Assembly: GCA_964030475.1 (NCBI GenBank)
Contig: CAXIPT010000001.1
Coordinates: 25,279,938-25,343,937, forward strand
Length of the DNA: 64,000 nt
Reading direction: 5' to 3'
Source: Tethya wilhelma
Lineage: Eukaryota > Porifera > Demospongiae > Tethyida > Tethyidae
The notes below the pieces were generated by a model. It did not search any database. It was not told the origin of the DNA and was given only the letters and a program-made list of their open reading frames with translations. The first letter of the stretch is position 1. Every line of letters starts with the position of its first letter. Both the position numbers and the translations under genes were made by a program. Below, one piece after another: positions 37,139 through 48,556 of the stretch.

Positions 37139-39647
37139 ATGCCTCCAAGAAGCAACCACTGTCATCAACAATATTTTCTTAAGAGCATTAGACCCACTAC
37201 TAAACTACTGTTGGTGGTGGCATGGATGGTAGAATGGGTGCTGTTAACCCAGCCAGTGGGAGTGACAGGACAAGGTCAGTCAATGTGAACTAGCTAACCA
37301 TATACAATGATTCGTGTTTGTGTAGAAAAATAATAGGAAATTGAGTTTATAATAAACTACAGTGCATTATTGTAGCTAACATAAGCTTAATAGAGTCATG
37401 ATATATAATTCCATGGAGAAAGTCTTAGAGAGCTGTCAGCAAAATTTTATGGAAAATGCCAGGGATTTCACAGCTTATAAGTATAATGAGTTAGCCATGA
37501 ACAGCTGATAGCCTAGTGCCAATATAATGTGATTCGTAACAAATACAAATACAGGATTCTTGTTGGGAACGACATCATATAGTGATGGAGATATCATGCT
37601 ACTGAGTGATATCGGAGAAGGAGAGAACAGCTTGAGGTGTTTAACAACTCAAAGACACTGCTGCGGACAAAATGCCAATGGAGTTCCGATTCCAGCACAA
37701 CGTAGAGGAGAGTTTTACTACCCCAACGGAACTCAGATTCTTAATCGAGGTGCGGCAGGAAGTGACGGACTCTTTAGAGGAAGAGGCCATCAACAAATCC
37801 TCCTTCAACGAATGCCGACAGCTACTAGCGATCCACCCCTGGGTCGATACTACTGTGTCATCCCAGATATAGATGGAAAAGGCGGGCTAAATATTTCTTT
37901 CGTTCTGAGTAAGTTGCAATACGACTAAAAGGATCGATGGCACACATGTGTATATGCATACAATAGTTATCCTATATACTAGCATTCATTGTTCAACATG
38001 CAGCTTACTTTCAAATCACTTCCTCTGGAAACAGCACGTACGGTGACCAGTTTACTCTCAACTGTACATCAAGATCAGACCAATCCACAAATTTAGTTTG
38101 GTTTGATAAAAATGGCATACCACTCTCCATCGGACAGCATGGATCAAGACAAGTCAGTGAGACAAGATATACCAAACCAAACTCCAACGAAGAAGTCCAC
38201 TCAAGCTTTCTCCATTTTGTTCCTCTACAAGAAAGAGATCCAGGAGAGTACAGCTGCCAATTAACCATTGGGAGGGATATGAACACAAAGAGCGTTGGTG
38301 TGCTAGGAAAATGTAAGTCAAAGCAATTGTTCAAAAAAGACCAAGACTATATTTAAGAGTCAATCTATTTTGTATGCAGCACCTGTCATCACTGCCATTG
38401 TCAGTGGTAGTACTCCAACTGTAGGAGAGAGCTACTCCCTCACCTGCACTGTCACTGGAGCTGACCGACTCAACCCCACTATAACCTACCAGTGGTTTAG
38501 GAACATCTCAATGATTCAAGGAGAAAATTTAATGATGCCAACATACACTCTCTCTTCTCTGAGAGTCCTTGATGCTGGACAGTACAGATGTCATGTCAAT
38601 ATTACTTCACCTTATTTGAATAGGTCAATCCTGGTGACCAGCAACACTCATGAACTGACTTTGCAGCGTAAGTATCATACACAATGTCACATCTATATAG
38701 ATACGTATGGCATACAGTATTGACTACAGAGGCTAAAAAGAAATTGTATCACACGCATCAATCATACATGTATGTATATACACTATTAAATCAGTATACA
38801 CATGAATAATATGTATGCAGCCTCAGGCTTGACAAAAACAGCCCTTGCATGCTTTAATTTATCTAAGCATTAAATACTAGACAATTAAGCTCGAAATGTG
38901 TTACAACATTGTCACACAGTTCCACCTCCTATTGATGTGACCATATCTGCCTCTCTAAATGAAACCTCTTCCACTGGCTCCTCTCTCACTCTGACTTGTT
39001 CCATTGAATTGAGCAAATCAGTCGAGGACCTTACAGTGACTGTGAACACAGTTTGGAGTGGACCACCTGGGACACAATTCACCAACAACCCTTCACAGGC
39101 TACAAGATTGAATGCGACAACCTACACTGGCACTACAGAGCTGATACTAGCTATATCAGTGGAAGACTCTGAACAGTACACTTGCACAGTAGTGGTCAAT
39201 TCAAGTCTACAGTTCTTAACATCAAGTAGCCCATTAGCTGCTGAGTACAGTCCTAGAGATGGTAGGCTGTGTAGACAGTAAGCATGAATATCACATACTA
39301 TGATAGTGATTTTCACCTATACATGCAGGTATATTGCACATGTTTCAAATCAAACTGATGAGGACCGATGATTGCATTACTTGGAATGTAAGTACCTGTA
39401 GTCCAACACAATGTCACAGTGGAACTATAATGGATGTAATACAATATATTGCTATAAACTACATTCAAAAATTCAGACCCAATTCAATGTAAAACTCATT
39501 GATATACTCTCAGATTCACTGAAGTTGACATACACACACACACACACACACATACAGTATGNNNNNNNNNNNNNNNNNNNNNNNNNNNNNNNNNNNNNNN
39601 NNNNNNNNNNNNNNNNNNNNNNNNNNNNNNNNNNNNNNNNNNNNNNN

Positions 39648-39718
<71 letters not shown>

Positions 39719-40033
39719 TAGTCTGAAAGGGCAACAGAAATTGAATCGTCTATTCACAGACAAGTACTTCGAGCCATCACCAAGAGATGCTCTTGTAGAG
39801 TACCAGAGGAAAATCTCCTTCGTGGTGCATTTTCCTGTCTCAAGTCCCACAACCAAACTACCTACAGGAGTGGAATCATTGCTACATCATCCTACAATGC
39901 GACGACTTTTGTGGAAATGATTCAAGCTTGGGTGACCTCTGACCCCACACTGATCATCCAATGGTACACGGAAAAGCTAGACACTAACTGCCCCGTCAGC
40001 ATAAATTCCCTTGAAGATCAAGAGTGTACGTGA
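37139..40033 (+). CDS. Secreted Ig-superfamily protein 6
   Basis: Exons: 37139-37274, 37555-37908, 38004-38312, 38380-38667, 38920-39261, 39329-39387, 39722-40033; 599 residues. Same order as protein 5: signal peptide, Cys-Cys Ig, Ig, Ig, fourth Ig type, C-terminal cysteine module. Both end ..QECT. The last intron contains a (CA)n tract interrupted by an assembly gap (39562-39647), and the acceptor gatag (39721) directly follows the repeat. Product of the same tandem duplication as protein 5. Confidence 0.87.
39562..39647. other. Assembly gap within a CA repeat
   Basis: 86 N flanked on both sides by (CA)n. The repeat probably stopped assembly; true length is unknown. Confidence 0.95.
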
Positions 40034-42068
40034 ATGAAGCCCTATAATTATGTAGAGTCTTTTGAAGCATACAATATATAATACTAGCTGTTTGGACGTG
40101 ATTAACACAATTAGCACAAATAAAAGAACAACTGTATAATGTGGTAATGAATATGGTTCCCAATTGTATAATTCTGTAGTTTGGCTGTAATTATGGTTAC
40201 TTATGAATTTATGCTTTGTTTGTGTATTGTTTAACCCCTCCCCTCTTGCACCTATTTGTGGTGTGTAATTGAAATAATAATAATAATAATAATAATTATG
40301 TCCAAATCTAACATGTATGATCTGAATTACAACTAACACACATGTATGTTCACAGTTTACAGTAAAAGGGTACACAATAATTGTTATCAAGTGGTCAAGA
40401 GCATGCTAGCTTGCATGTGACTATTGTGAAATGAAGCAAAGCCACAGTACTGGGTGTGACTATATGATACCGTACGAATGAACGACAATAGTAATGGGCA
40501 GATCTAATCTTGTATGTTCACTGACTTTTGTACAAAAGGTACATAAGAAAAAAATGGGAGTGACTTTGCACGCTAACACAAACACTAGGAGAAGCTTAAC
40601 AAAATACTTGCATATTCACGATAATGTTTGCAGACAATGAATTCATGCACATTAATTTTAGTGCCATAAGCCGCTATACAACCCAAACCCGCTCACACAA
40701 TATCGCAATCTACCAATATTGTTACTCACCTTTGTCGAGTACTGATATGTCACTACAAAATGCTACACAATAAGTTATTTGCACAGGCTAACCAACTAAA
40801 CTTTGAAAACACTGGTTGCATGAGAAGAAAATCCATCATTTGATTCGATCCGAGAATTCCAGCAGCATCAGATCGTGTAATCCAGCAAATACAGAAAAAC
40901 ATTCTAAACGAATACCTTAGTAGTCGTTGTAGTGCATCCTGATCCTCTTTGTCAATTAATATAATTATTGTACTTTGAACCCACATATAGCAATAACTAC
41001 ATGTGATGGTTAGCATTTGTTGCGATTTATGATTGCTATAAAGGTAGCTTTGTAAATATATAGCTTGGAATACCCATAGCTATACATTCGTAAAAAACTC
41101 ACTTGGCAATTACAATACAATACTTGATGCACTTCATTGCATATCGTCAATGTGACTGATAATATGACCACGCAGAAGCAGCAAAAAGATTTACAAACTA
41201 TAGCAAAAGTTTGCAAAGATTCAGTCAGTAATGGTTGAAAATTACAAACAATATTACCAGGTCTAGCATCATACAAAATGTACACCCATCAATCTTGGGC
41301 ATTTTGTAGCTAGACTGAGCAAACATATAGCATTGTATACGTGCAATTAACAACACCTTGCAACTTTGTTGTCTAGCTCTCCCTGAAATGCAGCGTTGAA
41401 ATTCAACCTTCAGTCATGAGTGCCGTTTACAGTCTTGTCAGTCTTCATTCAACACCATCTTTTTCTTCTACTGCCTTCCTTTCATGCCTCTTCCTCAAAG
41501 GCCAGTCAGTGTCCAATGAGTTCCTCACATGCCCAAAGTGGTCTGCATGGTTGTACAACCTCCATGGAAGTCAGACTTGAAGCATCACAACCATTCAGCG
41601 GGCCACAGACAGACTGTCAGACTAGAGAGATGGACAACAAAAGAGTGGGTCAACTGAAGTACTCCGGAAGCTTTAGAAACAAACGGCACGTGATACTGTA
41701 AATTTCTGCTGTGGCCTGGCACTCCACTGCAAAACTCACCTCAAAACTTTCTTAGCTCATTTCTCTGGCTATAAAGCTGCTTTTCCATCTGGATACTTCG
41801 ACTTCTTTCACAAAATAAAAACCATGCGTGACAGACTGTCAAGGGTCCACCATCACTGAACAAAAAACTTCTTTCAGTGAACCGATCAAAACCACAGACA
41901 CTGCAAATCAAATGGGCGGGAGATGAAGTAATTAGTGTGTACTGAGCATGCGCAGTAGTAGAGATTCTAATTAAACGTTTTCAATTTTCACGTAATGTTA
42001 TACAGCACACAAACAAACAGAAATCACATCAAAAATAACACACACACACACACACACACAATAAATAA
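40034..42068. other. 2-kb region without a recognised gene
   Basis: 40034-40890 is the duplicated 3' flank of the Ig tandem unit, with a (TAA)n tract near 40273-40298. 40900-41290 is AT-rich. 41420-41701 holds a 93-codon open frame on the + strand that I do not recognise, and nothing supports its expression. (AC)n at about 42040-42060. This is the boundary between the Ig cluster and the housekeeping genes. Confidence 0.5.
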
Positions 42069-42794
42069 TCAAAATGTTTCAATTTCTTTGATCATCGCTC
42101 TGTCTTCATCCTTCGGATCTCCTAAAACTTCAAAATAAGTCTTTTCCCTGATCTTTTCGGCAAACGACAAAATCACATGAAGGTCCCCCCACGATCCAAT
42201 GGACAGATCTTTCGTGACGGCATTGACCTTTGGCTTGCCTACCGATTGGCTGTTGGAACGTCCCAATGTTAGAACATCAGTCGTCAGCTCTTGGAGGTTG
42301 GGTTTTCTACAAAAATGTGTACAAAATGCACGCTAAATGTATATACATACGACAGCCAATTGGAATGGTGATCAATTGATACAAAGTAATAGTAAAAAAA
42401 AGCATCAAGAGATCAAAAGAATTGAATCAATTTATTCAACAAGTAGAGGTTCTTACGGCTCTGCCTCTAGGTATTTGGTAACAGCCAACGCCTTGAGTTT
42501 GAGGGAGTGGACGAACTGAGCTGTGAAGGTCTCTCTCACGCCTCCAACTAGTGGGAGCAACTTCATCTGAAAGAGAGGGAGAGAAGACATCATCATCCGT
42601 TTGAGTTATAACTGTTTACCTTTGAGTTACAACTGGGTATGTATGAGTTATAACTGGGTATGCTTCGGTTATAATCCAGTTAATTTTCACTGAGTATAAT
42701 AATTATGATAAGCTTGCATCTTCAGTTTACTGACACAGTAAGCTTTGTTATTTCCAGTCTATTGGCCTATGCATCACACAAGAATGTGCGCGTG

Positions 42795-42832
<38 letters not shown>

Positions 42833-45800
42833 TATGTCTCACCTGTTCGATGAAGTCATGCACCATCCTAGACTGTAGATCCTGAGAGAAGGAGTGTAGC
42901 TCTTTGAGAGACAACATCTCATTTCTATAATGTGGTAATAATATATGCACATATGAAAATGACAGCTACATGTATTCAGTAGAGTACTAGCTACAGTAGG
43001 ATCAGGTGAAAGGTACATGCCTCACGCGAGCAAAGCAAATGAGGAGGCTTCCCCATGACTTACTCACTCTTGAATTTGCACTAGATCGTGAGTAATCAAC
43101 ATGCATGTGTCTATAACTGTGTGAATGTGTATGCAAGTACCCTCGAAAGTTTCGCTCCCTCGGTCCGTCCACCGGCGACTGTTGCTGGTGGAGTTGTTCC
43201 TCTCTCTTGCAAATGTAGACGGGAATCTTTGGCTCCACAAGACGAACCTAACACACAAAATAATACAGTCAGATCGCCAGTGACATAATTTATGTGCACG
43301 ACCGGAAGTGGGAAAATGTAAAAATGGCCGCTCGTCTGTAGTAGTTACACAGTTTAGAAAACGACCTAACTGCAAGCACAGAAAGAGACTAGAGGGACTG
43401 ATAGCGACGTTAACGGAAAGAAATATAAATTCTAAGTCTGACAGCACCACCAACAAAAAGCCTGTATGCAAAGAAAGCCCTGAAAACCCGTGAAAACTTG
43501 ATAACAAAATGGCGGAAAGATTGGTATTCCATCTTACTTATCTGGTTTTTCTGCCCAACATCATCGGCACACACTCAGTTTTATACTCAGCTTAAAGGTT
43601 AGTTAATAAACTACATGTATATGTCCATAAAGTTCCTTTGGAGTGTGCTAGACAAAAATGTACCCATTGTATACCTGCTGCCTGTACATATTATTGTATA
43701 ATTTAGCTCAAAAAATGTTTATAAATACCTTTGAATGCATGATACATCTATCCACAGTTTATTCATTGTCATAATATTTTAGACCTATTGGATCTGATTC
43801 ACTAAAGTGGTTGTATATCTTCGAAAAGCGAAAGTTCCAGCAAAGTTCAAGTTCAAGACGTTAAGTGGTGGTATCCCTCAACTATGTTCGTCAGTCCATC
43901 ACAGAAACTTGTTAACTTTCAAGGTAATATATTTTCATGAGCATAATATACAAGTTAAGACATCACTGAAATGTCAGTTTGTCAAATCTAACGATACGAC
44001 GTACCATGGTGTGCATTCCACTACAAGGTATATACTATCTACTTGAGATAAGCGAGTGATAGTGATGCATCGGTGCATTGATTGTATGATACATGATCTG
44101 TCTTGAAGCACACAGCCTCACAGCAGCCTCCTCTGGCCTCACAGTGGCAAGCATAATCACTAACTGCTTAACTTGTACCTGTGCTTGGACTGAAATAATA
44201 ACTCTTGTTTGCCTTTCCTAGAATCAAAAATCATGTCCCTGTCCATCTTGAATTCATAGTATTGGGTGACCCTCCAATATAGATAGATAGATAGATAAAC
44301 TTTTCATGTCATGCTCAATGCAGCAGGCCAATTGGCCTATATGACAAAATTTACAAAATTAAAACAAACAAACAGCAGTATTTGGCACAGATAAAAGGAA
44401 ACATAAACAGTAGCGATAAAAAATATATATTAAAACCAACAGCAATTATATTTGTAAAAGGATTACATTTGTAAAAGGAAACATAAACAATTGAGTAGCA
44501 TAAAATATATAAGAAGGTGGAGTGTGGCCTCTTGNTTTTTTTTTTTTTTTTTTTTTTTTGAGATCAAGTAAATAATATAAAAGAGAGGGATTTTCAGCGA
44601 GAAATGAGGGTGATAGACAGTAGTATTAAGAAATCTTTACTCCATATGAAAATGACTGATGCAGGAGGTTTGTTGTAATGTGATAGATTGTGATATTTCC
44701 ACAGAGGTATAATATAAATAAAGAGAAGGGTTTCTAGCGAGAAATGAGTATGATTGAAGAAGTATTATGATAGTGTGAGTGGATAATCGGAAAGAAGTTT
44801 ACTCCATATGAGAGTGACTGATTGATGCAGGAGGTTTACTATAAAATTAGTAACGTGAGAGGACATGATATAAATTTCAGAGAGATGTGATGATGGTTGA
44901 CAATTAAAGATGTGATGATGGTTGACAATAAAATTAATGAAAGTGTATTTTTTGTGTATTATATGTACATGCATGCTCAGACTTAAGACATGTACTGTAA
45001 TCATTTTTATGTTGTAAATAAGTAATGTGAAATTGTTTGCATCTTTATATGCAGGTATATGGATCATTATAGGACAATGAAGAACTTCAAATGCATTGTT
45101 GTACTACCCGATGAAAATTTTTCAATCATTCCTACAGTTTTATTTGCACACAAATAATTTTTTGTATAATTGTTACACTATAGATAGGTAACATAAATAT
45201 ACACCAAAGGAATTACTGTGATTGTCTAGACAAAAATGTACCCAAGGTGAACAGCAGGGATACCAGCCACTTATTAGTTTAGCAGTTTTTCACTGTATAC
45301 AGGCTTTATCCAACCAGTAAAAAAAACTTAGGCAATTTAATAACATCTGTAGATTACTACTAACGGGTTAGAAGCGCAGTTAGAAGCTAAAGACGCTAGC
45401 TAAACAGCGATTTTGGCCACTCTTTAAAATTTGAGAATCCGTATATTTTTGTAAAAGTCCGGATACTTTCCGTGTTACCCTAAAATACGTGCGCACATAA
45501 ATTTAACGGGGGACATAGGACTTCCGGTACACTGGCGATTTGACTGAATATGCAAAGAATGATTTGAAATTAGCAATTTTCAAAACAAATTCAACATGGG
45601 AAGAAAGGAGATAATATCAATTCAATTATCCAATTACAAAATATTGAACAAATGATCGAAATCAGCACATTATGTAAGCTATTTTTGATAATTTCCTAAT
45701 GTATACTTGGTACTATAAGTATAACCAGCGTCATTCCCAGGCTCCCCATCTACCTTAAAATTATACATGGCTAAAGTATATAACTAGTATGGTTAGTTTG

Positions 45801-46132
45801 AGTAGTGAATAGATTCCAAATAAAGCACAATAGCTTAATTGCCATAATTATTGTACAAATATATACACTTACAGCACATACCTCATTTTGGTCATCAGTC
45901 ATCTTAAGAATGGTGGAAGGAAGCTTGTTCAGTAACAGATCGGTTTTTAATATAGGTAGAACAGGAGAAGAATCAGATTTCTGAGGGTTGTTAGGAAAAT
46001 ATGAAGAAAATCTAAGTAAACCATTTAATTGCAGTCTTAGCTCATTCGTATACATATGGGACTGAAAATCTTAGAAAAGGACAACCTAGAATAATAGCAA
46101 ATATTGGCAAAAATGCCTAAGAAAACAGAAAC

Positions 46133-46185
<53 letters not shown>

Positions 46186-46559
46186 GAGAGAGCACTCACC
46201 ACAACGTAGCCCTGTAGGAAGAGGTCTGGCTCGTAGACAATGGAGTCAATGTCCCACACGAGACGAGACATCTTCCTCTCCTTAGGCGAGAGGAACAATC
46301 CCAGTGTGAGGATCATCTGACAGTCATGTGACAACAAGGAAGAGATCATGTGAGTATCATGTGACACTTAAAAAAGTGTATAAAATCATAATATTATATT
46401 ATATACAGTAGAATACACGATCACACAGGGGATACAAATGAATGCACTCGTTGCCTATCTGGCTAGTCTGCTAATGCCGTACCTTACCTTATTAATCATA
46501 GCTGGGTCATTGCCTAAAACAACGGTATAGCCCGATGTTTGAATATGGCTTGTGATAGC

Positions 46560-46593
<34 letters not shown>

Positions 46594-48154
46594 GAACGTA
46601 CAATCAATTCAAGCGCTCATAAATAAGTGATCGCTTTTTACTTACTTTTGAACGAAACCCTTCGAAAGGTCTTTCCCAAGAAAAGTATTAGCAATCTACA
46701 AGAAAAGTAAACTTCTATGTGATCCATCTCATGCACACAGTACTAGCTGACTTACCTCGATTCTTTCTGGCAGAGCACACATCTTGAGACTCAGCATACT
46801 TTGGGTGAACTTGAAGAGTGGGTCATGAAATCCCATCAGCACCTTGCTGATCTTATCTTTCACAGTAGCTCTATGTTTCAGCTGAACTCACAAAGCAAAA
46901 AGAAAAATGAGGAACAAAGAACAAAGATTGTTTCAAAGATAACAAATCATTTAAGTGCAGTTAGAAATTTTATGTGTATTCAGCCTTTGATCTTCACACA
47001 TTAATGAGGTCACTATTTCGCTTTAGTAGCAAAACAAAAGGTTCTTTTCTTACAATTAATTTTACAACTGAAAGAAAATTATTACGACTTAAGATATTGT
47101 GATCTGCTGAATGTAGTTGAAGCACCTTCAAGAATAATACATTCAAACAAAAGCTCATAGCGACGAAACAATATGCAAATGAGGGAACAATATTCAGCAG
47201 AATTTGACAATCCTTCATTCTCATTGGCTAAAACCATCAGCTGCGTGAAGTATTATATGAGCCATATCATCCTTTTGCCCTCTAGGAAGTATGATATGGC
47301 TCATATCACCTTGAAATAACCTAGGAAACAAGGCTAAATAAGCGATATAAACTATAATCAATCAACTCACCAGTCCCTTGAGGGGATTGATCATGTACTC
47401 CTGCAATAACCTTTTCACTTTGACCTCACAAAACGAGTGCCTAGCCAAGAACTCTCTCATCTCGGAGTAAGGAAGGAGGAGGATGAAAGAAAACACTTCC
47501 GTCTTTCCGTTAACCACTTCGGTGGCAAAAATCGACGAATGTGCTATCACGTCGTGTTTCTTTAGGGAGTAGAATTTTGACTCAATGCCTTCGATTTGTT
47601 CCACTCTTCCTGCCTCATCGTTGAGGGTGTAGTTGGCTATTGTAAGGAGGGTGGAGTCTGGGACAGTGTGAGGCTTGATAAGAGTGGAGATTTCTGGGGA
47701 GGGGAGAGAGAGAGAGAGAGAGAGACAGGAATTTAGACATCGTGCATATAAAAATTGCACTGATGACATTGAAAGTAGCTACACATTTAATAGTAAGTGT
47801 ATTTTATATAAATAATATGTGCCCCACACACACACACACACACACACCTGTATCAGTGAGGCTCTCACAAATCAAGTCCTCAACAGATCCCATTTTCCCA
47901 CCTCCAGCACCACCTCTACCACCTCCAGCACCACCACCATCTTTAGGCGGCCGTCTCGACACAAGGACAGTCTTAGAAGGCAGAAGCACGCCTTGATTTG
48001 GCTCTTCGCCACACCATACGTTGAGTATCTTCGGTCCGTGTATGTTGTCCCACATGCACAGGACTAGCGAGGAGAAATAGATGCCATGTCTTGCACTCAG
48101 AGTCTGTTTGGGTAGGACGAGTTCTTCTTGGAGTAGACCTCGTATTGGCATCAT
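42069..48154 (-). CDS. C9orf72: C9orf72 homologue (longin/DENN protein)
   Basis: Human C9orf72 forms a complex with SMCR8 and WDR41 acting on small GTPases, autophagy and lysosomes. Minus-strand exons, 5' to 3': 48154-47848, 47693-47371, 46881-46756, 46695-46646, 46560-46488, 46316-46200, 46061-45882, 43247-43141, 42924-42843, 42566-42457, 42306-42069. Phases join throughout; 570 residues against 481 in human. Recognisable family landmarks in order: WDNIHGPKI (human WDNILGPR), NYTLNDEAG, ILLLPYSEM, NAITSHIQTSG..VVLG, LFLSPKERKMSRL, LFLQG, TAQFVHSLKLKALAVTKYLE, GDLHVILSFAEKI. N-terminal longin, then DENN. Unusual: a Gly-rich insert (GGGAGGGRGGAGGG) in exon 1, and exon 46061-45882, which is open and in phase but which I could not align. 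The 2.6-kb intron 45881-43248 may hide a small exon. Head to head with RRM2, 402 bp between starts. Confidence 0.9.
43290..43520 (+). promoter_or_regulatory. Possible internal promoter with ETS- and YY1-like sites
   Basis: Inside a large C9orf72 intron, accggaagtg (ETS-like core) is followed by aaaatggccgctc and later aaaatggcgg (YY1-like, as in many housekeeping 5' ends). A short 28-codon frame starts at the second one (43508) and ends before a donor-like gttagt. Another ETS-like acttccgg lies near 45522. This may be a start of a nested non-coding transcript; I found no convincing protein. Confidence 0.3.
44276..44935. repeat. Intronic repeats in the C9orf72 homologue
   Basis: A (gata)n run at about 44280-44296 is followed by unique-looking sequence, then a single N plus poly(T) at 44535-44558. 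Two copies of a unit of about 135 bases follow (44585-44700 and 44720-44850; shared ttctagcgagaaatga-like starts, tttactccatatga and gatgcaggaggttt), then a short direct repeat agatgtgatgatggttgaca at 44884 and 44910. No coding region. Confidence 0.6.
46137..46192. repeat. Microsatellites in C9orf72 homologue introns
   Basis: (GA)n at 46137-46192 just after the donor of exon 6; (GT)n at 46562-46591, read as (CA)n ending in the acceptor of exon 5; (GA)n at 47701-47724; (CA)n at 47825-47847, read as (GT)n starting at the donor of exon 1; (CA)n at 42798-42830. Confidence 0.8.
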
Positions 48155-48556
48155 TTTTGAGACGATTGCGCATCTATTTTGCTCAAAATTTTTTCCTGCT
48201 GTCTGCCAGCCTGAGAAAGGTTTATTTTGGGATATTTAGATTTTTCAGCATGCGGCCCACACGCCCACTTTTGCGTATTTAGAGCAACATCTGAATCCAC
48301 TTAGCTGTTACGGTTGTGGTTGCAACAGCAACAGCTGATTGGTCGAGATTTTGGCGTACAAATTGTGGCGGTAAACTTCTTGGCGGGCAAGCCCGGGCGA
48401 GTTTATAAAGAGAAGCAGAAAGGCCATTTGTCTCTCATTCTGTCAGCAGCAGCACCAGCAACAAGCCACCCAGCCACCATCACCGCCGCTTCATCTTACC
48501 TCCAAAGGATTCTCACCACTTCTTCATTTCAACCCACCCAGCAAACAAGGAAGACA
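48155..48556. promoter_or_regulatory. Divergent promoter, C9orf72 homologue and RRM2
   Basis: Towards RRM2 the order is: inverted CCAAT box (attgg, 48338-48342), E2F-like ttttggcg (48349-48356), gtggcgg, ttggcggg (48380-48387), TATA-like tttataaa (48402-48409), then a 5' UTR. CCAAT, E2F-type and TATA elements suit an S-phase gene; functional use is inference. The C9orf72 side shows no obvious TATA. Confidence 0.55.

Noticed and set aside
39473..39920. Long frames across the CA repeat and N gap
   Set aside because: They are low-complexity His-Thr or Cys-Val repeats with X residues, an artefact of the microsatellite and gap; the last part overlaps the true final exon in another frame.
41420..41701. 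93-codon open frame
   Set aside because: No domain, no splice or homology support, region otherwise repeat-like; listed only as part of the intergenic stretch.
48314..48556. In-frame upstream ATG extending RRM2 by 81 codons
   Set aside because: It would precede the CCAAT, E2F-like and TATA-like elements, and the extension has no resemblance to R2 N-termini; the Met at 48557 gives the normal length.
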